Part shown: positions 35,997 to 42,931 of the stretch, one piece after another
How the letters are laid out: each line of letters opens with the position of its first letter
How positions within the stretch are numbered: the stretch's first letter is position 1
DNA from: Bradyrhizobium sp. SZCCT0148
Lineage (GTDB): Bacteria > Pseudomonadota > Alphaproteobacteria > Rhizobiales > Xanthobacteraceae
Assembly (NCBI RefSeq): GCF_018129985.1
Contig: NZ_JAFCKT010000009.1
Coordinates: forward strand, 124,001-188,000
Length of the DNA stretch: 64,000 bases
Direction of reading: 5' to 3'
Notes under the pieces: model-generated
What the model was told of the DNA's origin: nothing
Database searches by the model: none
The model's input: only the letters and a program-made list of their open reading frames with translations
Position numbers and translations under genes: made by a program

Positions 35997-38267
35997 TCAC
36001 CATTTGTAGGAAACGCTGGCGGTGATGCGCCGGCGGTCGCCGTAGAAGCAGGACGTGGCGGAGGCGCAACTCGCGACATAGACCTTGTCGGTCAGGTTGA
36101 TCACGTTGAGCGCGGTCCGCCAGTTCTGCCATTCGTAATGAACAGCGAGATCACCGAGCACCACCGCGGGAACCTCAAGGGTATTGGCAGTGTCGGCCCA
36201 GGACGCGCCGATGTAGCGAACCCCACCGCCGAAACCGAAGCCTTCCAGCGGCCCGTCCTTGAACGTGTAGTCGGCCCAGCCCGAGACCAGCAGCTCAGGC
36301 GTGTTGGTCGGCGTCTTGCCGACCAGCGACGGATCGAGATCCCGGCTGTTGAAGAGATGATAGGCCGTGAAGGAGCCGATGAACTTCAGCTCCTTGGTGG
36401 CATTGGCCACAGCTTCGAGTTCGATACCGCGCGACGTCACCTCGCCCGTCTGGTTCTGCAGGACAGGAACGCTGCCCGGCAACGTCGTTGCGACGTTCTG
36501 GCGGACCAGGTCGAAAGCCGCGACCGTGAAATAACCGTCGAAGCCTTTTGGCGCGACCTTCACGCCGATTTCAGCCTGCTTGCCGGTCTCCGGCAGGAAC
36601 AGCTGGTTCTGGGCGTTGAGGCCGATGATCGGATTGTAGCTCGTCGAGTAGGAGACATAGGGCGCGATGCCGTTGTCGAAATTGTAGATCAGCCCGGCGC
36701 GGCCGCTGAACTTGCTGTCCTGCCGGCTGCCGACGGTGGCGCCGGTGTCACGCGCGTCCTGCGTCGTCTCGACCCAATCGTTGCGGCCGCTCAGCACCAG
36801 CGTGAGATTGCCGAGCTTCATCTGGTCCTGAAGATAGGTCCCGGCCTGTTTCTGGGTGATCAGGAAATTCCGGAACGGGGCGCTCGGAAGCGGAACCTCC
36901 GCCGCGCCATAGGAGGGATTGAAGACGTTGATCGAGGACACGCCGAAGCCGAAGGCCTGATAGTCGTCGATCTGGTAGCCCTTCAGATCGACCCCGAACA
37001 GCATCGTGTGCTTCACCGGGCCGGTGTCGAAGCGATACTCGAGCTGGTTGTCGAGATTGGCCTGATTGGCGGTGTTCTTCGCATACCAATTGTACCGGTT
37101 GAGCGTGGCCGTGTTGACGTTGGCCCAATCGTTGCCGACGTAGCCGCGGTAGGTGATGTCGACATGCGCAAAGCGGGCATTCTGACGGAACGTCAGGTCC
37201 TCGGTGAGATTGCGCGCGAACTGATAGCCGAGCATCTCCTGCTCGCGCGTGAACTTGTCGACGCTGGGATCGCCGACGAAGAAGCTGGTCGGAATCTTGC
37301 CGAACGGCGCGTTCGTCACCGTGCCCTGATAGGGCAGGAAGTTGATGCCGCGGGTGTCCTGCTTCGAGGCCGAGGCCAGCACCGTGAAGCTCGTGTCGGC
37401 ATCCGGCTTCCAGGTGAATGACGGTGCGATGAAGTAGTTGTTGTCAGGCGTGAAGTTGACCTGTGTGCCGCCGTTCTGGACCTGGCCGACCACGCGGGCG
37501 AACAGCTTGCCGGTCTCTGGGCTCGTCGCGACCGGCCCGCCGAAATCGAAGCTGACATAGGCGTTGCCGAAATTGTTGACACCGGTCTCGACGTAGCGGA
37601 TCGGCTCGGCCGGCGGCAGCTTGCTGATGACGTTGATGATGCCGCTCGGGCTCGATCCGCCATAGAGCACCGCGGACGGCCCGCGCAGCACCTCGACCCG
37701 CTCCATGTTCGGCGTCTGCAGCTTCCAGCTCGCATAGGAAGTGTAGAACAGCTGCATGCCGTCGAGGAATAACCCGATGTCCTCGGACTTGAAGCCGCGG
37801 ATCAGCCACCAGTCGTTGCGGGTGTCCGTGCCGAAGGTCCCTGCCCGCACGCCGGCGGTGTAGCGCAGCACCTCGTCGAGCTTGTTCGGCTTCTGGTCGC
37901 GGATCTGCTCGGCGCCGATGACCGACACCGATTGCGGTGTCTGCAGGATCGGCGTGTTGGTCTTGGTGCCGGACGAGCTGCGGCCCGCAACGTAGCCATT
38001 CACGGGGCCGCGCGGCGTTTCGACGAAGCCGACATTGCGCTGCGGCTGCGGCCTGTTCCGGTTGGCGGTCTGCTCCGACGAGCGCGGTACGCGGCGCTGG
38101 GGGCTCGTGGCGGCGCGGCGGCGCGCGTCCGGTGCGGTGACGGTCACCGGCGCCAGGCTCGTTGCGCCACCCTGCGGGGCAGATTGTGCAAGCGATGCCT
38201 CCGGCAGCAAAATCCAAGCGGACGCAGTCGCCAGCACGGCCGACCGCAGCATTCCAAGACTGTTCAC
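35997..38267 (-). CDS. TonB-dependent siderophore receptor
   Basis: 756 residues if translation starts at GTG 38267, which is preceded by GGGGTGG at good spacing; an ATG at 38291 adds eight residues and ATG 38252 is also possible. The signal peptide ends in EASLAQ. A plug domain (TPQSVSVIGAEQIRDQKP, LDEVLRYTAGVRAG) is followed by GLFLDGMQLFY and a beta barrel ending in RRRITASVSYKW, the FhuA/FhuE/FoxA-type siderophore receptor pattern with a C-terminal aromatic residue. There is no N-terminal signalling domain, so it is not a FecA-type self-regulated receptor. Probably imports a ferric hydroxamate-type siderophore. A tandem repeat upstream may mediate iron control. Confidence 0.92.
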   Translation of the reverse strand: MNSLGMLRSAVLATASAWILLPEASLAQSAPQGGATSLAPVTVTAPDARRRAATSPQRRVPRSSEQTANRNRPQPQRNVGFVETPRGPVNGYVAGRSSSGTKTNTPILQTPQSVSVIGAEQIRDQKPNKLDEVLRYTAGVRAGTFGTDTRNDWWLIRGFKSEDIGLFLDGMQLFYTSYASWKLQTPNMERVEVLRGPSAVLYGGSSPSGIINVISKLPPAEPIRYVETGVNNFGNAYVSFDFGGPVATSPETGKLFARVVGQVQNGGTQVNFTPDNNYFIAPSFTWKPDADTSFTVLASASKQDTRGINFLPYQGTVTNAPFGKIPTSFFVGDPSVDKFTREQEMLGYQFARNLTEDLTFRQNARFAHVDITYRGYVGNDWANVNTATLNRYNWYAKNTANQANLDNQLEYRFDTGPVKHTMLFGVDLKGYQIDDYQAFGFGVSSINVFNPSYGAAEVPLPSAPFRNFLITQKQAGTYLQDQMKLGNLTLVLSGRNDWVETTQDARDTGATVGSRQDSKFSGRAGLIYNFDNGIAPYVSYSTSYNPIIGLNAQNQLFLPETGKQAEIGVKVAPKGFDGYFTVAAFDLVRQNVATTLPGSVPVLQNQTGEVTSRGIELEAVANATKELKFIGSFTAYHLFNSRDLDPSLVGKTPTNTPELLVSGWADYTFKDGPLEGFGFGGGVRYIGASWADTANTLEVPAVVLGDLAVHYEWQNWRTALNVINLTDKVYVASCASATSCFYGDRRRITASVSYKW

Positions 38268-38370
38268 GCGCCACCCCAAACAAGACTGCATGCGTCATGC
38301 CGTCAGTCCCGTGACGGCTGCATCGGGGAGAGGCTTATGCAGAGGCGCACGATTTCGCTAATTGAAAGCC

Positions 38371-38394
38371 TCTTAGAGGCGTTCTTAGAGGCGC
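38371..38394. repeat. Tandem 12-bp repeat upstream of the siderophore receptor
   Basis: TCTTAGAGGCGT and TCTTAGAGGCGC lie head to tail. On the minus strand the unit reads GCCTCTAAGA and one copy extends to the palindrome CCTCTAAGAGG. It is about 105-125 bases upstream of the receptor start, in the promoter region shared with the divergent small gene. May be an iron-regulator site; I could not match a known Irr or RirA consensus. Confidence 0.4.
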
Positions 38395-38526
38395 TCCAAC
38401 GTCCCCGGGGGCGAAACAGCCGGAGGGCAAGATGAAACCATTTTGCGGAACCCGCGAAACGATCCGGAAACAGATGCTCCTTAAGACAGAGCCATAGACG
38501 GCGGCAAAGCCCGTCGGGAGGCTCAG

Positions 38527-38730
38527 ATGAACCACTCAATCCACTCTGCTGATCGTGCGACCCACCTGAAGATCGTGGTGGTGGCGCTGGTGGCTGGCAT
38601 CATGGTTGCCGGCTTCGGGATCGCAGCCCGCACCAATGCCGATTACAGCCAGACCGCCCAGTCCACCCACGTGATCAAGGCCGGCAAGCCGGTGGTGGTG
38701 ACGAGCGCGGGGACATCCGAGATTCGCTGA
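38527..38730 (+). CDS. 67-residue single-pass membrane protein
   Basis: 67 residues with a short polar start, one membrane helix (about 15-34, LKIVVVALVAGIMVAGFGIA) and a polar tail. CGGGAGG lies 9-10 bases before the ATG, a good ribosome site, and a strong terminator follows the stop, so it is a monocistronic gene. It resembles small conserved Bradyrhizobium proteins from memory; function unknown. Confidence 0.65.
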   Translation: MNHSIHSADRATHLKIVVVALVAGIMVAGFGIAARTNADYSQTAQSTHVIKAGKPVVVTSAGTSEIR

Positions 38731-38754
38731 GACGATCTATCCGGGCTGACCAAT

Positions 38755-38782
38755 GGCCGCCTCCGGGCGGCCTTTTCATTTT
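38755..38782 (+). terminator. Intrinsic terminator of the 67-residue protein gene
   Basis: GGCCGCC / GGCGGCC stem (38755-38761, 38766-38772) with a TCCG loop followed by TTTTCATTTT. Confidence 0.8.
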
Positions 38783-38827
38783 CCGGAGCAATACTTAGCC
38801 GAGATGCACCGTGCCAACGCAACGTCC

Positions 38828-38856
38828 TTGACTTCACCCAGCCCCGCCTTTAATTC
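38828..38856 (+). promoter_or_regulatory. Sigma-70-type promoter of tRNA-Asp
   Basis: TTGACT (38828-38833), 17-base spacer, TAATTC (38851-38856), starting transcription about 25 bases before the tRNA. Confidence 0.6.
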
Positions 38857-38888
38857 CCCCCTCGTTCCGCGCGCATCGAGCGAACCAC

Positions 38889-38965
<77 letters not shown>

Positions 38966-39105
38966 TTTTGGCAACCCCATCAAAGCCTTAGCTCAAACTC
39001 CCGACCTCTTGCGATAGCACCGCGCCGTGGGCGACGTCCGTCCGGCCGGGGACCTGCGGCGGTGTCGGCCCGCGCCCGAATCGTCTAGGTCTCAAAGGAC
39101 TTAGA

Positions 39106-39144
39106 GGGATTCCCACGCATTCTCGGCTTTTTCCGGGGATTCCC
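39106..39144. repeat. Two GGGATTCCC sites upstream of the HU gene
   Basis: GGGATTCCC at 39106-39114 and again at 39136-39144, exactly 30 bases apart (about three helical turns), 26 bases before the HU start codon. Each is nearly palindromic, so they may be paired operator sites. Confidence 0.4.
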
Positions 39145-39169
39145 TGTCATTGGACCAAGGAGGCCAGCC

Positions 39170-39514
39170 ATGTCTAAGAAGGATTCGGCTAAAAGGGATG
39201 CGGCCAAGAAGGACTCGGCGAAGAAGGCAGCCGCTCCCGCCACCATCACGCTCAAGCACCTCGCCGCCGACATCGCCGAGAGCCAGGACCTGTCGAAAAA
39301 GCGCGCCGAGGCCGTCCTGACCGACATGGTCGACCTGATCGCCAAGCACCTCAGGAAGGGCGATCGGGTCCGCATCGTTGGCTTGGGCATCCTCCAGGTC
39401 CGCAAGCGCGCCGCCCGCACCGGCCGCAATCCCGCCACCGGGGAGCCGATCCACATCAAGGCCAGCAAGAAGGTCACCTTCCGTCCTGTCAAGGAACTGA
39501 AAGAGGCGATCTGA
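39170..39514 (+). CDS. HU-family DNA-binding protein with basic N-terminal tail
   Basis: 114 residues, where typical HU proteins are about 90. Residues 1-24 form a Lys/Ala/Asp/Ser tail (KKDSAKRDAAKKDSAKK) resembling histone H1-like extensions. The HU/IHF domain follows: KKRAEAVLTDMVDLIAKHL helices, then VGLGILQVRKRAARTGRNP with the DNA-intercalating arm (RNPATGEPI) and KKVTFRPVKELKEAI. AAGGAGG about 7 bases before the ATG is an excellent ribosome site. Bends and compacts DNA. It is not the canonical lon-linked gene position and is on the opposite strand to lon and nuo. Confidence 0.9.
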   Translation: MSKKDSAKRDAAKKDSAKKAAAPATITLKHLAADIAESQDLSKKRAEAVLTDMVDLIAKHLRKGDRVRIVGLGILQVRKRAARTGRNPATGEPIHIKASKKVTFRPVKELKEAI

Positions 39515-39615
39515 GGCTACCTTTCGTTAAGCCTGATCCCATGCCCGGCTGCCGCAACGCGGCCAGCTTTTCTGGTATACCGGCTGCTCCCCTGACCCCG
39601 GCGGTTTGACCAGAA

Positions 39616-40866
39616 ATGTCCTCCCTCACCTTTTCGCATACCGTGACCGAGCGCTTCCTGCGCTACGTCACCATCGACACCCAGTCCGATCCGGAATCCC
39701 CTCACTCGCCCTCGACCGAGAAGCAGAAGGATCTCGGCCGCGTGCTGGCCGCCGAGCTGAAAGCCATCGGCGTCGCCGACGCGCATCTCGACGATTACGG
39801 CTACGTCTATGGAACGATCCCGGCCAATACGATCAAGAAGGTGCCGGTGATCTGCTTCTGCTCGCACATGGACACCTCGCCCGACGTCACCGGCAAGGAC
39901 GTCAAGCCGCAGGTCTGGACGAACTATCGCGGCGGCGACATCACGCTGCCGGGCGACACCAGCCAGGTCATCCGCTTCGCCGAACACCCGGCGCTGAAGA
40001 ACCAGATCGGCAACGACATCATCACCACCGACGGCACCACGCTGTTGGGGGCCGACAACAAGGCGGGCGTCGCCGAGATCATGGATGCCGCGCATTTCTT
40101 CATCAACAACCCCGAATTGAAGCACGGCACCATCAAGATCCTGTTCACGCCAGATGAGGAGATCGGCCGCGGCGTCGACAATGTCGACATCAAGAAGCTC
40201 GGTGCCGATTTCGGCTACACCATGGACGGCGAGAGCGCCGGCTGCGTCGAGGACGAGACCTTCTCGGCCGACGGGGCCACCATCACCATCAACGGCGTCA
40301 GTGCCCATCCCGGTTACGCCAAGGGCAAGATGGAGCACGCGATCAAGATCGCAGCGGCGATCGTCGAGCGGCTGCCGAAGGAAGGCTGCTCGCCGGAGAC
40401 GACCTCGGGCAAGCAGGGCTTTCTTCATCCGATCGGCATTGAGGGCGCGCTGGAGCAGGCAAAGCTCTCCTTCATCGTGCGCGACTTCACCGAGGAAGGG
40501 CTGAAGGAAAAGGAAGTCCTGCTCGAGACGATCGTCAAGGACGTGATGAAGGACTATCCGCGCTCAACCTACACGTTCGAGGTGAAGGAGCAGTACCGCA
40601 ACATGAAGCAGGTGATCGACCGTCACCCGCATGTGCTCGAATATGCCATCGAGGCAATCCGCCGTGCCGGCTTGCGCCCGATGCGCACCGCGATCCGCGG
40701 CGGCACCGACGGCTCGCGCCTGTCCTTCATGGGCCTGCCCTGCCCCAACATTTTTGCCGGCGAGCACGCGTTTCACTCGCGGCTTGAATGGGTCAGCCGG
40801 CAGGACATGGAGAAAGCCGTGCAGACCATCGTGCACCTCGCGATGATCTGGGAAGAGAAAGCTTAA
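39616..40866 (+). CDS. pepT: Peptidase T (tripeptide aminopeptidase)
   Basis: 416 residues, M20 family zinc peptidase that removes N-terminal residues from tripeptides in the cytoplasm. Metal-site motifs are visible: FCSHMDTSPD near 77-86, GTTLLGADNKAGVAEI near 139-154, TPDEEIGRG near 178 (catalytic Glu pair), DGESAG near 200 and the C-terminal AFHSRLEWV with the last His ligand. Length is near the family's usual 408. Standalone gene ending in a bidirectional terminator. Confidence 0.95.
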   Translation: MSSLTFSHTVTERFLRYVTIDTQSDPESPHSPSTEKQKDLGRVLAAELKAIGVADAHLDDYGYVYGTIPANTIKKVPVICFCSHMDTSPDVTGKDVKPQVWTNYRGGDITLPGDTSQVIRFAEHPALKNQIGNDIITTDGTTLLGADNKAGVAEIMDAAHFFINNPELKHGTIKILFTPDEEIGRGVDNVDIKKLGADFGYTMDGESAGCVEDETFSADGATITINGVSAHPGYAKGKMEHAIKIAAAIVERLPKEGCSPETTSGKQGFLHPIGIEGALEQAKLSFIVRDFTEEGLKEKEVLLETIVKDVMKDYPRSTYTFEVKEQYRNMKQVIDRHPHVLEYAIEAIRRAGLRPMRTAIRGGTDGSRLSFMGLPCPNIFAGEHAFHSRLEWVSRQDMEKAVQTIVHLAMIWEEKA

Positions 40867-40882
40867 GGCCTCCGCAATCGAA

Positions 40883-40910
40883 AAATGGCCGGGCTTGCGC
40901 CCGGCCATTT
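40883..40910. terminator. Bidirectional terminator between pepT and the converging membrane-protein gene
   Basis: 12-bp stem AAATGGCCGGGC / GCCCGGCCATTT with a TTGC loop, an A-run on the left and T-run on the right, so it can act on both strands. Confidence 0.75.
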
Positions 40911-40920
40911 GCTTGGAGGT

Positions 40921-41811
40921 CTACGGCACCGGCATTGCGCGCGGCGTGCGGTGGAAGCGATTCGAACTCGCCATCCAGTTGGGCAACGGCGCACCGTCGC
41001 GGTGCCGCCCACCGGCGACTGCCGCCGCCCACGCCACCACGGCTCCAATCAGGGTCGCCGCCGCGACCGAGAACGCAACGATGATCGAGTTGCGCCGCGC
41101 GCGATTGATGGCCGTCTTCGCGTCCGCGATCACTGCATCCACGCGACGCTCGGAGTCGGGCGCCGCCAGCCCCGTGAGGCCCGCCACCTGCTGGATCAGG
41201 TAAACCCGATCGTCGGTACTGACCCCGTTATGGCTCGACGACGTCATCAAAATGCGTCCGGCCTCGGCGCGAACCTCCCGAATATCGGTATTCGGCGGTC
41301 GGCGCGTCGCGCGGAACAGCTTGTCCAACTCGTAGCTCAACAGCGGCTCGGCGGCGGACGTATTGCTGGCCGAGCTTCGCATCGGCGAACGGTCGATGGC
41401 AGATGCGCCAAGCATGGCAAGGATGGCGGCGCCGAACAGCACTGCCAGCGCCCAGGACGTCAGCCCATGAAGGCCGTCCCGCCTCTCGGCGTCGTCCTCG
41501 ATCGTCGTCAACGCGGGCACCGGCCGCGTTGTCCGGCCGGCGATGTACCCGCCGAAGCCGAAGCTGATGATCGCCTGGATGATCAGATAAAGCCCTGACA
41601 GCAGGGCCAGCGCGGCGGAGGAATCCCGCCAGGTCGGCGACGCCGAGCTGACGCCGAGGCCGACCGCGACGCCAAACCCGATCAGGATGAAAGACATGGC
41701 GCCGGCGGCAAGCGCGCCTGCGAACACCGAACTCCACTGAACGGTCCGGCCCCCGTCGGCCTCCAGGCCGCCTTCCATGATTTCTTCCCGCATGACAGTT
41801 TCAATCGTCAT
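40921..41811 (-). CDS. Multi-pass membrane protein, PhnA-like topology
   Basis: 296 residues with about four membrane segments (near 27-52, 68-90, 118-138 and 245-268). The beginning (TVQWSSVFAGALAAGAMSFILIGFG) resembles rhizobial proteins often named PhnA-like membrane proteins. The middle region is a soluble, helical domain with many charged residues. It starts 10 bases after a 24-codon membrane microprotein gene on the same strand. Function unknown. Confidence 0.7.
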   Translation of the reverse strand: MTIETVMREEIMEGGLEADGGRTVQWSSVFAGALAAGAMSFILIGFGVAVGLGVSSASPTWRDSSAALALLSGLYLIIQAIISFGFGGYIAGRTTRPVPALTTIEDDAERRDGLHGLTSWALAVLFGAAILAMLGASAIDRSPMRSSASNTSAAEPLLSYELDKLFRATRRPPNTDIREVRAEAGRILMTSSSHNGVSTDDRVYLIQQVAGLTGLAAPDSERRVDAVIADAKTAINRARRNSIIVAFSVAAATLIGAVVAWAAAVAGGRHRDGAPLPNWMASSNRFHRTPRAMPVP

Positions 41812-41821
41812 CTCGGCTCTC

Positions 41822-41896
41822 TCAACGCAGGCCGAAGAACGACAGAATAGCCATGACCACGACGATCAAGCCGATCAGATAAATCAGTCCATCCAT
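41822..41896 (-). CDS. 24-residue membrane microprotein
   Basis: ATG at 41896 to a stop at 41822. The product begins MDGLIYLIGL and ends SFFGLR, a single hydrophobic helix of about 18 residues with a charged N-terminus and a C-terminal Arg. GAGGAGGAC about 6 bases before the ATG is a near-perfect ribosome site, which is strong evidence for translation. It lies 10 bases before the 296-residue membrane protein gene and is probably in its operon. Similar 24-residue hydrophobic products are known as lone small proteins in rhizobia from memory; function unknown. Confidence 0.55.
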   Translation of the reverse strand: MDGLIYLIGLIVVVMAILSFFGLR

Positions 41897-41969
41897 GGTC
41901 CGTCCTCCTCAATGTTCCTCCTCGCTAATCACCAAGCGTGCGGAACGTTCCAAATTGGACGAGAGGGCT

Positions 41970-41994
41970 GGAACGAATGGGCCGACAGCGCGTT
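41970..41994 (+). promoter_or_regulatory. EcfG-type (general stress response) promoter
   Basis: GGAAC (41970-41974), 16-base spacer, CGTT (41991-41994) matches the alphaproteobacterial EcfG consensus GGAAC-N16/17-CGTT exactly. It points towards a short transcript with a terminator and the 77-residue gene at 42160. Confidence 0.6.
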
Positions 41995-42000
41995 TTCGGT

Positions 42001-42072
42001 GCAAGTCCCAAGGATGAAGATTGTGAGCGCGAAGGCCTCGGCCGGTTAAGCCCGGCTGGGGCCTTTGTTCTT
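42001..42072 (+). ncRNA. Candidate stress-induced small RNA or attenuated leader
   Basis: A transcript from the EcfG-type promoter would begin near 42001 and meet a strong terminator at 42032-42072, giving about 70 nt. An 11-codon frame (MKIVSAKASAG, 42014-42049) overlaps the hairpin's left arm; it has no properly spaced ribosome site, so translation is doubtful. Readthrough would reach the 77-residue gene. Confidence 0.35.
42032..42072 (+). terminator. Intrinsic terminator with 14-bp stem
   Basis: AAGGCCTCGGCCGG (42032-42045) pairs fully with CCGGCTGGGGCCTT (42052-42065), allowing two G-U pairs, around a TTAAGC loop, followed by TGTTCTT. Confidence 0.65.
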
Positions 42073-42159
42073 GCGCTTCGTGTCCTATGTTAGCGACACC
42101 GGCTCCGCGATCATCGAGGATGCGGACCGGGGCGGAACCTCCGGATCGGGGAGAGCCGC

Positions 42160-42393
42160 GTGGATCGCAGAACAGCGTGCCTTCATCAGGCAGATGCCTT
42201 CCGGGAGAAGGCGATTGCCGATCCCGAGCAGCACGACAGATGGATCGATGAAGCCATCAAATGGCTGGAGCGGGCCATGGAAGCCGGCCGATGCGCGATT
42301 GTCTCGGCAGAAGCCGCCAACACCGGCGATGGTCCACAGGTCGCCTCCGAAGCGGCAGCCGACGCTCAACCGGCACTGATCACGCGCCAATAA
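42160..42393 (+). CDS. 77-residue hypothetical protein
   Basis: Starts at GTG 42160 with CGGGGAGAG about 6 bases upstream. The product is hydrophilic and helical: DRRTACLHQADAFREKAIAD followed by ERWIDEAIKWLERAMEAGR-like sequence (here DRWIDEAIKWLERAMEAGR). It resembles short Bradyrhizobium hypotheticals starting MDR-ACL-A-AFREKA that I recall, but no function is known. Located downstream of the EcfG-type promoter and its terminator. Confidence 0.55.
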   Translation: MDRRTACLHQADAFREKAIADPEQHDRWIDEAIKWLERAMEAGRCAIVSAEAANTGDGPQVASEAAADAQPALITRQ

Positions 42394-42513
42394 GACGCGC
42401 CGCCGTTTCGGCCGGCACTGCGGCAATTCTTCAAGGGACGTAACAATGTTGCGGGTCGACACTATTCCCGCCCTCATGCTAGGCCGGGCATAGACCGCAA
42501 CCAGAGTGACGAC

Positions 42514-42876
42514 GTGCCAGCAAACCGCCAGCCCTCAGGAACTTGCCGCCGGCGCACATGGCGCGGGCTGCTGTCCGTGCTGATCGCCGTCGTCTACCTG
42601 CTCGCGGGCGTGCTGCATGGCTCGCACGACATCGATGTCACCACGCCGGCCGGCGGCTCGGAGATCGCCGCGGTCCTTGATGGCCCCGCCGGCCACAGTG
42701 ACCACAAGGCGATCGGCGGACATCATTGCCATGGCTGCTTCTCTGTTGCCATGTCGCAGCCGGCGCTCTCGGCCGCATCGATCGCACTTCTGTCGCCCTC
42801 GCGCCCGCAACATGCACTCCGGCTCGCCGGAATTGTCCCCGATACCGACTCTCCCCCTCCTAAACCTGTTGCTTGA
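42514..42876 (+). CDS. His/Cys-containing small membrane protein at the head of the czc operon
   Basis: 120 residues from GTG 42514. One membrane segment (about 18-34, LLSVLIAVVYLLAGVLH) is followed by a histidine-rich region (GPAGHSDHKAIGGHHCHGC, about 58-76) that looks like a metal-binding periplasmic motif, then a Pro-rich tail. Similar small proteins precede CzcCBA- or CusCBA-like operons in rhizobia. 55 bases before the outer membrane efflux gene. May be a periplasmic metal sensor or chaperone; inferred. Confidence 0.55.
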   Translation: MPANRQPSGTCRRRTWRGLLSVLIAVVYLLAGVLHGSHDIDVTTPAGGSEIAAVLDGPAGHSDHKAIGGHHCHGCFSVAMSQPALSAASIALLSPSRPQHALRLAGIVPDTDSPPPKPVA

Positions 42877-42931
42877 ACGGATTGGTCGGGCGCCCAGCGC
42901 CCATTAAATTCATCGTTCACAGGTTGGTTTC

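Noticed and set aside
35804..36079. 91-codon frame at the end of the siderophore receptor region
   Set aside because: Pro/Ala/Arg-rich out-of-frame sequence partly overlapping the receptor; no start signal.
41941..41951. Second GGAAC (GGAACGTTCC) as an EcfG promoter for the microprotein operon
   Set aside because: No CGTT at 16-17 bases on either strand; only the site at 41970 fits.
42014..42049. 11-codon frame MKIVSAKASAG as a leader peptide
   Set aside because: AAGG lies directly against the ATG, too close for a ribosome site; not listed as a gene, only mentioned in the candidate RNA.
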